Source: Chitinophagaceae bacterium
Lineage (GTDB): Bacteria; Bacteroidota; Bacteroidia; Chitinophagales; Chitinophagaceae
Length of the DNA stretch: 64,000 nt
Direction of reading: 5' to 3'
NCBI GenBank assembly: GCA_016722465.1
Contig: JADKJC010000013.1
Coordinates: forward strand, 1,116,001-1,180,000
Below, in pieces: positions 18,996-28,414 of the stretch (positions are counted from its first letter, which is position 1; each line of letters opens with the position of its first letter). A program made the translations under genes and the position numbers. The notes beneath the pieces were generated by a model. It was given only the letters and a program-made list of their open reading frames with translations. It had not been told where the DNA came from and ran no database searches.

Positions 18996-19631
18996 ATGAA
19001 AAACATCCTGATCATTTATGCACACCCTGACGAAAACAGTTTTAATGCGGCTGTTTTACAGCAAACCATTATTCAGTTCGAAACTGAAGGAATACCATAC
19101 AACATCATTGACCTGTATAAAGAAAATTATAACCCGGTATTATCAAAGGCAGAAATGAAAGGCGAGCTTTCTGCCGGTACGCTGTGCCATCAGCAGCTGA
19201 TAAAAAACTCCACTGATATCATTTTTATTTTTCCAGTGTGGTGGTTCAGGGCGCCTGCCATACTGGAAGGTTTTATTGACAAAACATTTGTCCCGAAATT
19301 TGCCTATCGTTTTAAACCTATTATCGGCAAATACGGGTTACCCATTCCATTATTGAAAGATAAAAAAGTACTTGCATTCATTACGCATGGAGCCCCTGCC
19401 CTTCCGGTTAAAACATTGTATGTAAACGTGGTAAAATACCGCTTCCTGCTCGGTTTTCTCAGTTTTTGTTTTAATATTTTTACATGTAAGATTGTACAGT
19501 TGTGGTCAGTTCCCTTTATTGATGATGCAAAAAGAAAAAGCTATCTCAACGAAGTAAGCCGAGTTATCAATGCCAAATTTGCACCTGCAACAGTGGTAAA
19601 AAAAGCAGCAGCAAACCTGGCAAAAGCCTAA
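18996..19631 (+). CDS. NAD(P)H:quinone oxidoreductase-like flavodoxin-fold protein
   Basis: The 211-residue protein has the flavodoxin-like fold of the NQO1/MdaB/KefF group: 'ILIIYAHPDENSFNAAV' at the N-terminus for FMN/FAD phosphate binding, and 'IIFIFPVWWFRAPAILEGFID' in the middle. It probably reduces quinones or similar acceptors with NAD(P)H in the cytoplasm. It follows the cytochrome gene by 19 bp, so the pair may be co-expressed, although they act on opposite sides of the membrane. Substrate unknown. Confidence 0.88.
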   Translation: MKNILIIYAHPDENSFNAAVLQQTIIQFETEGIPYNIIDLYKENYNPVLSKAEMKGELSAGTLCHQQLIKNSTDIIFIFPVWWFRAPAILEGFIDKTFVPKFAYRFKPIIGKYGLPIPLLKDKKVLAFITHGAPALPVKTLYVNVVKYRFLLGFLSFCFNIFTCKIVQLWSVPFIDDAKRKSYLNEVSRVINAKFAPATVVKKAAANLAKA

Positions 19632-19953
19632 CACAATTCCAATGGTTTATAAACTAAAAAATATGGATACACTAAGTTGCACAAATATACATGGTGAATA
19701 CTTTGTGGTTCAGTTTCAGCAAAAGTTGAAACCCTATCGCTTTTTCACATATTTATGCGGTTGTATGTAACAGCCAGGCAGCCTAATTTTACACCATATT
19801 TATTCAAAACGCAACAGTCAATAGTACATCCGTAATTGAAACTGAAAACGGCCAACAATTCGTACCCTATTTTCCTCAATTCATACACAAGCCCTTCCAA
19901 TTTATAACCCCGTTAAAAAACTTTTTCGGAAAACACAGTAATTTGTAGACAGG
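19632..19953. other. Intergenic region before the LytS operon
   Basis: These 322 bases hold no convincing gene. A motif close to a -7 element (TAATTTG, 19939-19945) lies just before the first kinase gene but is one base short of TAnnTTTG. Confidence 0.4.
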
Positions 19954-21012
19954 ATGAAAATACGATTACCACAATATAACGGAAAGGACAACTTTGTAAT
20001 GGTGGTTGTAATGATTCCCTTTGCCATCATTATCAACAGCATCATTTTCGGATCAGCTTATTTCTTAAACTGGAAACTTTTTACCCTCGCCACACCCGTC
20101 ACTGCATTAGCAGGCAGCCTTGATTTTATCCTGTGCGGCCTGGTAGCTGTAGCTTTGAAGAACCGTTTCCCCGATGAAAAACAGTTAATGAAAAGGCTCT
20201 GCCTGATGATCTTTACTTTTTTAATTATCAGTGGGCTTTACCTCTACTCACTTTTTAGGGGTTACGAAAACATCGGCTTTTTCAATTACCGTTTTAATGA
20301 AAGCGGATTTGTATGGAGCTATTTTTCCCTGGGCCTTTTAAATGTTTTTCTCACCTTCCTGATGGAAGGCATTTCAAGATACAAGGACTGGAAAGAAAAT
20401 TGGCAGGAAACTGAAAAGATCAATGCCACTTATAAACAAAGCCAGTTACATGGTTTAAAGAGCCAGGTGAATCCGCACTTTTTATTCAACAGCCTCAACT
20501 CACTCTCCAGCCTGATACAGGATGACGAAGATGAAGCAGAAAAATTCCTGGATGAAATGAGCAAAGTGTACCGCTACATGCTTCGCAACGATGATGAGCA
20601 GCTGGTACCACTGTCAACAGAATTAAAATTCACTGCCTCTTACATGCATGTGCTGAAGGCACGCTATGGTGATGGGCTGAATTTAAAGTTATCCATCAGT
20701 AAAGCAGATGAAGACAAACTGATCGCTCCGCTTACGGTACAGGTGATCATTGAAAATGCATTTTCACTGAATATCATCAGCAAAGCAAGCCCGCTCACCA
20801 TTACCGTTACTTCCACCGGCGGGGGGTTGGAAATAAGCAACAATATCCAGCCCAAATCAGTAAGCGATGCTATGGATTTTGAAGCCGGGCTGGACAACCT
20901 GATAAAAAAATATGAATTAATGAACTTCCCGGTTTCCGTAAGTGATGATTGCAAAGGCCTCCGTGTTATCAGCGTTCCATTGATCATTCAAAAAAAGGAG
21001 GCGCTTACATGA
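19954..21012 (+). CDS. LytS-type sensor histidine kinase, ATPase partly degenerate
   Basis: A 352-residue inner-membrane protein with four predicted transmembrane segments (about 14-35, 43-68, 83-100, 119-139). The His_kinase (PF06580-type) region has 'LKSQVNPHFLFNSLNSLSSL' with phosphoacceptor His175. In the C-terminal ATPase the usual 'LVENAIKHN' N-box reads IIENAFSLN, with the Lys-His pair lost; the later 'GLDNLIKKYELM' is near normal. Its stop overlaps the start of a second LytS-type gene by four bases (ATGA), so the two are translationally coupled and may form a heterodimer. The stimulus is unknown. Confidence 0.9.
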   Translation: MKIRLPQYNGKDNFVMVVVMIPFAIIINSIIFGSAYFLNWKLFTLATPVTALAGSLDFILCGLVAVALKNRFPDEKQLMKRLCLMIFTFLIISGLYLYSLFRGYENIGFFNYRFNESGFVWSYFSLGLLNVFLTFLMEGISRYKDWKENWQETEKINATYKQSQLHGLKSQVNPHFLFNSLNSLSSLIQDDEDEAEKFLDEMSKVYRYMLRNDDEQLVPLSTELKFTASYMHVLKARYGDGLNLKLSISKADEDKLIAPLTVQVIIENAFSLNIISKASPLTITVTSTGGGLEISNNIQPKSVSDAMDFEAGLDNLIKKYELMNFPVSVSDDCKGLRVISVPLIIQKKEALT

Positions 21013-22097
21013 AACTGTTCAGACCACCCAAACTGGAATTGTATTCCTTCCTGTTTTCAATGCCACTCATCAGCATTGCGGTGAACCAGATATTGTACAA
21101 CAACAGGCTCTGGCATGATCACAGGATCTGGCTTCTCTCTTTTCCACTCATCTTTCTCATCGGTGCCTTGTCATGGTACTCCCATACCTGTTATGACAAC
21201 TGGGTAGAAAGAAAATTTCCGGCGCTCAATCAAAGCAGGCAGCGTATCTTTTTAAAATGCATGGTGCTCTTTCTGGTGATGACGCCGAGCATACTGCTGA
21301 TATTTTTTGTGTACGATAGGTTTAGCATTCTGGGTTATCAGCTGCAAACAGCGCACCTGTACAAAGGTTTTATCACCGGATTTAGTGTAAACCTGGTATT
21401 TGAAACATTGTACGAAGCAGACTATATTCTTGGAAAATACAAAGAAAGCAAAACTGAAAAGGAAACCATCCACCAGTTATCCGTAGCAGAAGAATATGAT
21501 AATTTAAAAAGCCAGGTAAATCCACATTTTCTTTTCAACTGTTTCAATACACTCTCATCGCTCATCAGCATCGATAAAAAGAAAGCAGAAATATTTTTAG
21601 ATGAACTCAGCAAAGTTTACCGCTACCTGTTGCGAAGCAATGAAGAAGGCATCAGCACGGTAGACAACGAGATCAAATTCATCCAGTCTTATTTCAAACT
21701 ACTTAAAACAAGACATGGTGAAGCAGTACAGTTAAACATACAAACCGATCAGCAACTCGATGGTTATCTCGTCCCCTCTCTCTCCCTGCAATTACTGGTA
21801 GAGAATGTGGTGAAACACAATGCGCTTTCAAAAAGCAACCCGTTGGTAATCGACATCTTTACTACCGCAGGAAAAAAACTGGTGGTAAGCAACAACCGCC
21901 AGTGCCTCTCGGTAAAAGCGCCCGGCAATAAAGTAGGATTGCAAAACATCAAAGCAAAATACGAGTTGCTGAATCAGCAGGGGTTCCAGGTGATAGAAGA
22001 TGAAAAGAATTTTACCGTGGTGTTGCCCTTGATATGGAAACCCCCTGTTACCATTACAGAAAAAGAAAAGAAGCACTCCATTAAAAATACGAAATAA
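21009..22097 (+). CDS. LytS-type sensor histidine kinase, second of a tandem pair
   Basis: The chosen start is the ATG at 21009, which overlaps the previous stop in an ATGA; an upstream in-frame start at 20949 would overlap the kinase before it by 64 bases. The 362-residue product has four membrane segments and the same 'NLKSQVNPHFLFNCFNTL' core with His174. Its ATPase N-box (LLVENVVKHN) and 'VGLQNIKAKYELL' segment are intact, unlike those of its upstream partner. It lies 36 bp before the LytTR regulator that it presumably phosphorylates. Confidence 0.93.
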   Translation: MKLFRPPKLELYSFLFSMPLISIAVNQILYNNRLWHDHRIWLLSFPLIFLIGALSWYSHTCYDNWVERKFPALNQSRQRIFLKCMVLFLVMTPSILLIFFVYDRFSILGYQLQTAHLYKGFITGFSVNLVFETLYEADYILGKYKESKTEKETIHQLSVAEEYDNLKSQVNPHFLFNCFNTLSSLISIDKKKAEIFLDELSKVYRYLLRSNEEGISTVDNEIKFIQSYFKLLKTRHGEAVQLNIQTDQQLDGYLVPSLSLQLLVENVVKHNALSKSNPLVIDIFTTAGKKLVVSNNRQCLSVKAPGNKVGLQNIKAKYELLNQQGFQVIEDEKNFTVVLPLIWKPPVTITEKEKKHSIKNTK

Positions 22098-22133
22098 CCA
22101 AAACACAATATCAACAACACTAAAATCTTATTT

Positions 22134-22895
22134 ATGAAAATACTTATTGTTGAAGACGAAGAACTGGCAGTAAAGAAACTCCAGAAAACACTGGAGGCCG
22201 TCGATGCAAGTGCTGAGATCGTTGGCATTACTGACAGCATTAAAAGCAGCGTGGAATGGTTGCAGGAAAATACCCCACCCGACCTGATACTGATGGACAT
22301 TGAACTGGCCGACGGGCAGAGTTTTGAGATATTCAATTTAACAGAAGTGAAAAGCCCCGTGATCTTCACCACTTCTTACGATGAATATGCATTGAAAGCT
22401 TTTAAAGTAAACAGCGTGGATTACCTGCTAAAGCCGATACAAAAAGAAGAACTGCAGGCAGCCATCAGCAAGTTCAATAAATTAAATCCTTCCAATGCCG
22501 ATATCAGCATCGACAGCCTGGTAAAAGAACTGCAACAAAAACTGCAACCCAAAGAATTCCGCAAGCGCTTCCTGGTAAAACATGCACAAAAATTAGTGAG
22601 TATTGAAGTGGGTGAGATCGCTTATTTCTACAGCGATGGCCGGCTCAACTTTTTTAAGACCACCGACAACCGCAAGTTTGTGGTGGACTATACCATGGAT
22701 GAACTGCAGGAAATGCTTGACCCTGAAAAATTCTTCCGCATCAGCCGCTCTTTTTATGTTAGCATCAGCAGCGTTGATAAAATTGACGACTACTTTGGCA
22801 ACCGCCTGGTGCTGGGATTAAAACCCGCCGTGGATAAAGAAGCATTGGTGAGCAGGGAGAAGGTGACGGAGTTTAAGAAATGGATGGGGAAATAG
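22134..22895 (+). CDS. LytTR-family response regulator
   Basis: The 253-residue protein has a receiver domain (about 1-120) with acidic pocket VEDEE, phosphoacceptor Asp55 (LILMDIEL) and the conserved Lys in 'DYLLKPIQ'. A LytTR DNA-binding domain follows (about 145-253) with 'FLVKHAQKLVSIEVGEIAYF' and 'FFRISRSFYVS'. It closes the three-gene operon after two LytS-type kinases. It is expected to bind direct repeats in target promoters when phosphorylated. Target genes cannot be named from this window. Confidence 0.95.
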   Translation: MKILIVEDEELAVKKLQKTLEAVDASAEIVGITDSIKSSVEWLQENTPPDLILMDIELADGQSFEIFNLTEVKSPVIFTTSYDEYALKAFKVNSVDYLLKPIQKEELQAAISKFNKLNPSNADISIDSLVKELQQKLQPKEFRKRFLVKHAQKLVSIEVGEIAYFYSDGRLNFFKTTDNRKFVVDYTMDELQEMLDPEKFFRISRSFYVSISSVDKIDDYFGNRLVLGLKPAVDKEALVSREKVTEFKKWMGK

Positions 22896-23237
22896 TGGGC
22901 GGGATAAAACAGATTTATAAACGCTTTACATCCCGCTCTTAGACAAACTCAGACTGACCTTTATTAAGCTGGAGTTAGCATCTTTATTCTTTAATACGAT
23001 AGTATTTTAATTTTCGCAGGCACTTCTCTTTAAGCATTAACGAGTTGTGCTATTAACTTTTTTGCCGGGCAATCGCCATTTCATTGTCAAATATTTTGAA
23101 TTTATTTTTTTAAACAAAAGCAAAAAAAACTTTAAAATTCCAGAGAAACTCTTTTACCAAATAAACAGCAATTGAGAATCAATCTATTTTAATAGCAAAA
23201 CACGTTAAATACTATAAAGCAGCATTGCCAAATCCGT
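22896..23237. other. Intergenic region between convergent regulator and sensor genes
   Basis: No gene seen in 342 bases. An inverted repeat (GCGGGAT ... ATCCCGC, about 22903-22939) with a loop of about 24 bases lies just after the response regulator. It lacks a T-tract and is not a convincing terminator. Confidence 0.35.
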
Positions 23238-26200
23238 TCACCTCAACGGCACCCTCAGCAACAAAGTGGAATCAACTTTAGTCACTTCCACATGCATGGC
23301 AGCTTTTAATTTCGTAAGCCGACCCTGCATGCCCTGGCTTTGCAACAGGTTAGTGATTTGCTGCATATCGCAACTGTCGTTTTTAAACTGTATAGTATAC
23401 AGCAAATTATTTTTATCCATCCCAGCATGAATCTTACCATTACCTGCACCCGCTTTTACCAGGCCCTTGATGGTTTCTTTAAACAGCAGCAACACTTCAT
23501 GCCGGAACTGCATATCCGGTTTTAATGCTACCACTTTTTCATCCACCAGCAGTTGCAGGTCTATATTGTACTGTTTGTTCAGCCCTTCAATAAATTCCTG
23601 CATCCGTTCCACCGTTTTTTCCATGCTGTCGTTTTCCGGGGTAATGCTCCACAGCATATCATCTATTGCCACGATCATGTTCTGGCTCCTGCTATGTATC
23701 TGCTCAATAAACTCTTTTGACTTTTTTGGCTCTGTGTCTGCTTTCAGCCTGGCCATCTCACTCAGGATATTGATATTACTGAGTGCAGTGTTTACTTCCT
23801 GGTGCAGGTTACCGGCGATATCACTCCGCATTTTTTGCACCGCCTCTTTACGTTTCATCCTTGCCCTGTCAAACCAAAACACCAGGCTACCGGTAAGCAA
23901 TACCAGCAGGCAAAAGAACCACCAGGATTTCCAGAACGGCGAGTTGATCTTTATCGACAGGCGCAGATCGCTCTCCTTAATATTGCCGCTCTCATCAAAC
24001 ATTTTAAAGAGCAGGATATATTCCCCCGGCGGCAAATAAGAATAAGTAGCCGTATAATTTTTATCCGCCGTTTTCCATTCCTTATCCAGGCCGTCCAGTT
24101 TGTATTGAATCAGCGAAGGACTATTGTACAGCAGCGATGAAAAAGAAACCGCCAGTGCATTTTCATCATAGCCCAATACGATCTGTTTTAAGTGAAGCAA
24201 TGAATCAACCGGCAGTTCTTTATTCATTACTTCAAAATTGGTGATGGTTACCTGCAGGTCCGATCTGCGGAAGCTGATGCTGGATGGATCAAACATAATA
24301 AAATGATTGCTGCTGCCAAATAACAACCTGCCATCTTTCAATTGGCGGGAGGCGGACAAAACAAAATTATCATTCTGTATACCATCTTCTTTGTTGAACC
24401 GTACAAAGACACCCTTGCGTACTCCCACCCTGTACAAACCGCTGCTGGTGGTGATCCACACAAAACCATGCTGATCTTTTTCAACAGCAGCAATATAGCC
24501 TGAGATTCCATCCGGTGGGCCTACATTATACATTTTTTGCGATCGCCGGTTATACAACAGCAGTTTTGTTACTGTAGTGATCACTACCAAACTGTCGTTA
24601 TAATCCAGTACAGCAGATACACCTTCTTCCGGCAATTTCATTCTGCCTGCAGCATTCCTTTCAAAATGCAACAATACCTCATCTGTTGAAGGGTCTATCA
24701 TAAACAATCCCGATGCTGCTGTGGCAATCCATACCATGCCTTTCCTGTCAACCATTATCTTATTGATACCGTCTGAAGGAATGGAAGCAAACTTAACCGG
24801 CTCCTCTTTTAGTTGAACTTTTCCATTTACTGCTTTCCATTTATAAACGCCCGAATGGATCATACCAATCCACAGATTCCCTTTGTTATCTTCTGCCAGT
24901 TGCCTTACTGTTTTGTGCTGCAGCGATGCAGGATCATAATAACCAGCCACTCTTTTTGCCTGGTCAATTACATAAATGCCGGGCTGTGATCCCATCCAGA
25001 TCGTATTGCTGTCCGCAGATGCCGCCATCGTCCAAACAAAAGGCCCGGCATTATCATCAAGCCCTTTAATGTGCGCCGGTGTAACAGTAAAATTACTGTC
25101 GTAATGATACAACCCATCCTCCCAGGTGCCCACAAAATAACCGCCCCGGTTGGTTTCTATAAAAGACATGGGGCTGCCATTGCCGGTCTTCCCACTCATT
25201 CTGTTTACGTGTGATACATTGGTGAAATATTCCTGCGATGGATTGAAACGGTACAATCCGTTGTTGTCGGTACCGGTCCAAATGCTGCCTTCTCTGTCCT
25301 CAAATAAAGCAGTTACAATTTCATAAGCAATGCTGTGCTCATTTCTGTAGCCATTATATACCAGCTGAAATTTCTTTTCCTTTTCCAGCAACTTCGCAAA
25401 TACTTTTACCCCTCTTACCCAGATGGTTCCATCCTGCTGTTCAAAAAAACCATTTATCTCGTGGTAAGCCTTCACAGCAGTAAGCAATTCAAATTTTTCG
25501 GCAACATTTGTTTTGGTATCAAAACAAAATACATTGGGGTAAACTGATGTCCAGCAAAAAAACCAACACCTTCCACGCTTATCAAAAAGCATTTGATTGG
25601 GATGCACTGTACGATCAAATGCATCAGTGGCAGGTTCCTTTTCTATGTTGTTACCGGGATAACTCCATTGCTTTGTATCAGCATTGTAGATGGCTATACC
25701 CAGCCCCTGCACACCGATCCAGTATTTGTGAGTGCCGGGCTGCTGGGCAATATCAGCAATGGTCCATTCAGGTTTGAGGCTAAAAAAATTATGGGTGTAA
25801 GAAAATTCGCTTTTCTGTTCATTCCATGTAAGTAATTCACTGGCGAAAAACATATAAAAAATATTGCCGTATTCATCCTTCGTCAACCACTTGTGTGCCG
25901 AATAGACCGAGCCGGCTTTTTTAGGCTTTACTGTTACCTTATGAAAAGTAAAATCCCTGCGGTTGAAAATACCTGCATCACCATTGGCAAGCAGTACCCA
26001 CAATCTTTTTTGTTTGTCAAGCATCAGTTGTAACACAGGGTTAGAAGGAAGAGACAGCGAATCTCCATCCCGGTGACGGAAGGATTGATAGCGCACCCCG
26101 TCATACCGCTGCAGGCCATCTGTGCCCCCGATCCAGATATAGCCCTCACCATCCTGCAATACGGTGTTCACCTGGTTGGAGAGCAGGCCTGATGCTGTGG

Positions 26201-26306
26201 AATAGTGTGAAAAAAAATATTCCCTTTGCGCCTGCGTTTTTACTCCAAACAGCAACACAACAACCAGTAAAATACTCTGGTATAAAGGAGGTTTAAGCAT
26301 TCTCAA
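23238..26306 (-). CDS. Reg_prop/Y_Y_Y two-component sensor with degenerate histidine kinase domain
   Basis: A 1022-residue membrane sensor. It has a signal peptide (to about 26), a large periplasmic beta-propeller with Reg_prop repeats such as GYIWIGGTDGLQRYDG, GSIWTGTDNNGLYRFN and GNLWIGMIHSGVYKW, a Y_Y_Y domain (about 705-775) and one membrane segment (about 790-812). The cytoplasmic part has an HisKA_3-like helix with His835 in IAGNLHQEV. The ATPase part is odd: where homologues have 'FKEALNNxxKHS' it reads LFKETIKGLVKAG, lacking the N-box Asn, and no DxGxG motif is visible. There is no fused receiver or HTH domain, so it is not a standard hybrid. It may be an inactive kinase or an allosteric partner. 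Confidence 0.88.
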   Translation of the reverse strand: MRMLKPPLYQSILLVVVLLFGVKTQAQREYFFSHYSTASGLLSNQVNTVLQDGEGYIWIGGTDGLQRYDGVRYQSFRHRDGDSLSLPSNPVLQLMLDKQKRLWVLLANGDAGIFNRRDFTFHKVTVKPKKAGSVYSAHKWLTKDEYGNIFYMFFASELLTWNEQKSEFSYTHNFFSLKPEWTIADIAQQPGTHKYWIGVQGLGIAIYNADTKQWSYPGNNIEKEPATDAFDRTVHPNQMLFDKRGRCWFFCWTSVYPNVFCFDTKTNVAEKFELLTAVKAYHEINGFFEQQDGTIWVRGVKVFAKLLEKEKKFQLVYNGYRNEHSIAYEIVTALFEDREGSIWTGTDNNGLYRFNPSQEYFTNVSHVNRMSGKTGNGSPMSFIETNRGGYFVGTWEDGLYHYDSNFTVTPAHIKGLDDNAGPFVWTMAASADSNTIWMGSQPGIYVIDQAKRVAGYYDPASLQHKTVRQLAEDNKGNLWIGMIHSGVYKWKAVNGKVQLKEEPVKFASIPSDGINKIMVDRKGMVWIATAASGLFMIDPSTDEVLLHFERNAAGRMKLPEEGVSAVLDYNDSLVVITTVTKLLLYNRRSQKMYNVGPPDGISGYIAAVEKDQHGFVWITTSSGLYRVGVRKGVFVRFNKEDGIQNDNFVLSASRQLKDGRLLFGSSNHFIMFDPSSISFRRSDLQVTITNFEVMNKELPVDSLLHLKQIVLGYDENALAVSFSSLLYNSPSLIQYKLDGLDKEWKTADKNYTATYSYLPPGEYILLFKMFDESGNIKESDLRLSIKINSPFWKSWWFFCLLVLLTGSLVFWFDRARMKRKEAVQKMRSDIAGNLHQEVNTALSNINILSEMARLKADTEPKKSKEFIEQIHSRSQNMIVAIDDMLWSITPENDSMEKTVERMQEFIEGLNKQYNIDLQLLVDEKVVALKPDMQFRHEVLLLFKETIKGLVKAGAGNGKIHAGMDKNNLLYTIQFKNDSCDMQQITNLLQSQGMQGRLTKLKAAMHVEVTKVDSTLLLRVPLR

Positions 26307-26457
26307 ATTTAATAAACAGTTATATATCTACAGTCCCGTCTATTCAATACTTCACACAATTCATACAGCCTTTTACTCAGTTCATACAGGTATTTTTTGT
26401 ACCCGGCAGCATTGCTGCTATTTAACTTCTGATGCGTCGCACACTTATACCACATGA

Positions 26458-26730
26458 ATGCTGTTCAGCCAGCCCAGCGCAAGAGTTGTTTTTTTCAAAA
26501 TGGGCATCAGCCTGAAAACAGAAAAGCCTGCACCTGTTCAAATAAAAAATGCAGATGAAAAAGTATTGACAGATGCTGCGTACAAAAACAAGATCAACAA
26601 ACTGGCAGCAGAATTCGCCACCTACAACCCCAATGGATTGACATCAGGATATGCGGTAGCCCTGCCATCCAATAAAATGATCAGCAGGAGCATATCAGCA
26701 CAACCGCAAAAAGCAATAGAAGAAAATTAA
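26458..26730 (+). CDS. Small hypothetical protein, start uncertain
   Basis: The frame to 26730 encodes a plausible soluble protein rich in Lys and Ala (NADEKVLTDAAYKNKINKLA). It is followed 25 bp later by a strong terminator, which supports a real gene. The start is doubtful: 26458 and 26500 both lack a clear ribosome site. A T7 run at 26489-26495 with one T fewer would join an ATG at 26454 to this frame. No family recognised. Confidence 0.45.
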   Translation: MLFSQPSARVVFFKMGISLKTEKPAPVQIKNADEKVLTDAAYKNKINKLAAEFATYNPNGLTSGYAVALPSNKMISRSISAQPQKAIEEN

Positions 26731-26755
26731 TACACGGGCAACCATCGTTTGATTC

Positions 26756-26780
26756 AAGCAGGAATTTTTCCTGCTTTTTT
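26756..26780 (+). terminator. Rho-independent terminator
   Basis: Hairpin AAGCAGG/CCTGCTT with a 7-base loop followed by a T-tract, downstream of the small gene ending at 26730. Confidence 0.8.
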
Positions 26781-26927
26781 ATTGGAAGGCAAAACAAATC
26801 GCCCTTCTTACACAAAGTTCTTCAACCGATACATTCATTCATACGGTTCATGCATCCTTGCATTGACCGAGGCAGCACAATAACTCAACTTTGACCTATC
26901 AATCATTCACGTCAAAATCAATCACCC

Positions 26928-27608
26928 ATGAACAGGTACAATATGTTTTACCAGGTACACAAAGCACTCAGGGCAATGCTTTACACAACAGCCATTACAT
27001 TACAACAAACAGATTTTTTTAATGAAGAAGAAGCCAACGCATCCATAAAAATGGTGCAGGAGACGGTTGGTCTTTTTGATGAGCATGCACATACAGAGGA
27101 TCATTTTGTTTTGTCAGCCATTGAAATTTATGAACCATCTGCAGCAGCGCTTTTTGAAGAAGAGCATGTACAGGATCATGTATTGAGCAACCAGCTTCGC
27201 TCATTGTTAAACATCTTCCGGCATACTGAAACTGAAGCAGCAATCATCCAGGCAGGAGGCGCTGTCCGTCTTGCGTTTACTGAGTTCATGGTATTTAACC
27301 TGCAGCACATGGCAAAAGAAGAAAGCAAACTGAACCACCTGCTGTGGAAGCATTTTACAGATGAGCAGTTAAAAGGAATCACGCAAACTATCATCACAGG
27401 TCTTCCACCGGAAAAGATGATCCGGTTCAGTGCCTGGATGATGAAGGGACTCAGCAACCATGAAATCATCAACTGGCTGAAGGAAATTAAAAACAATGCT
27501 CCCGAATTTGTATTCAATAGCATGTTAAGCCTGGCAGAAAAAGAATTACCAGCCGCAAGATGGAACCAGGTGCAGGGCAATATTACGGAAGGTGCCATGC
27601 TTGCATAA
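26928..27608 (+). CDS. Hemerythrin (HHE)-like domain protein
   Basis: The 226-residue helical protein has the spaced His/Glu pattern of HHE cation-binding domains: His11, EHAHTEDH (His53, His55, Glu57, His59), EEEH with His80 and His84, and His127 followed by Glu131/132. These fit a non-haem di-iron centre in a four-helix bundle (about 1-145). A C-terminal helical extension of about 80 residues is not part of the classical domain. Such proteins bind O2 or NO, or help repair iron centres. It lacks a signal peptide and lies 36 bp before a frameshifted exported protein. Confidence 0.82.
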   Translation: MNRYNMFYQVHKALRAMLYTTAITLQQTDFFNEEEANASIKMVQETVGLFDEHAHTEDHFVLSAIEIYEPSAAALFEEEHVQDHVLSNQLRSLLNIFRHTETEAAIIQAGGAVRLAFTEFMVFNLQHMAKEESKLNHLLWKHFTDEQLKGITQTIITGLPPEKMIRFSAWMMKGLSNHEIINWLKEIKNNAPEFVFNSMLSLAEKELPAARWNQVQGNITEGAMLA

Positions 27609-27644
27609 AAAAATTTTATACTTATTACAAAATAAAAAATCGCC

Positions 27645-28362
27645 ATGAAACATTTAACAGTAAAAGCATCCCTGGCCAGGCTACGGATATGCATCATCGC
27701 CACTATTCTTGTCATTACCAGTTTATTCCTATTTTCTTTTTCCAGCAATCGAATGGCAGATGATTTTTCAAACAGCTGGGCATCACCAGTACCAATGCAG
27801 ATGAAAAAATATCCGGCAGTATACTGGGTGGATACCTTGATCAATACGGAGTAAGCAATGCAAAGAATATCGTACTGGGCAAAAGAGCAGCCGTAGTAAA
27901 AGACCTGGCAAATTATACCAGGCAATATGTAAACAGCAGTGCGTTCATTAAAGCATACAATCAATTAAAGGAATCGCAAAAGCCGGTAAAGAATAAAATA
28001 CAGACGCCGGAAGAAATGCGTACGCTATCCATTGATCAGTACAAAAAAAGTATTACTGAAACAGAAGCAAGCATGAAAAAATCAGGCGCTTCACTAAAAA
28101 AAATATTTGAAGATGTGCTGGCTGAAAGTAAAAAACAACTAAAAGAAGCCGAGGATCCAAACAATAAATTTTATGTGAATTACAAAAAGAATTATGACGG
28201 GCTGGTAAAATCAAATGAAGCATCTTACAACAGCCAGTTGGAAGCATGGGAAAACAAATACCCCGGCAATCACCTGCTGTTTGTAAAAGCACGCCTTCAG
28301 CAATTCATCAGTGAAACGGCAGGAATTGATTTTGATGCACAACTCATAGAAAAGAATGGTAA
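27645..28362 (+). pseudogene. Exported coiled-coil hypothetical protein, frameshifted
   Basis: The first frame (27645) encodes an N-terminal membrane segment (IIATILVITSLFLFSF) and stops at 27854. A second frame, open through the overlap and on past 28016, carries the continuation (FKQLGITSTNADEKISG, then a charged helical region rich in Lys, Glu and Asn). The frames join if one T is added to the T5 run at 27764-27768. As written, the second frame runs through a terminator into the opposing gene, ending at 28591. Adding one A to the A4 run at 28350-28353 would instead end the protein at a TAA at 28360-28362. The corrected product has 239 residues, with a secretion or anchor signal and long helices. 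Function unknown; probably co-transcribed with the hemerythrin-like gene. Confidence 0.7.
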
Positions 28363-28395
28363 AAAAAAACAAGAGCCGCCTTTTCCGGGCGGCTC
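28361..28395 (-). terminator. Rho-independent terminator of the 28415-33592 gene
   Basis: Stem GAGCCGCC/GGCGGCTC at 28373-28380 and 28388-28395. Read on the minus strand it is followed by TTG and nine T, and it lies 20 bp after the stop of the T9SS gene. The stem may also stop plus-strand transcription. Confidence 0.88.
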
Positions 28396-28414
28396 TCTTA
28401 TTGGTTGGTCGTGG

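Noticed and set aside
22903-22939. Inverted repeat after the LytTR gene as a terminator
   Set aside because: The loop is about 24 bases and no T-tract follows.
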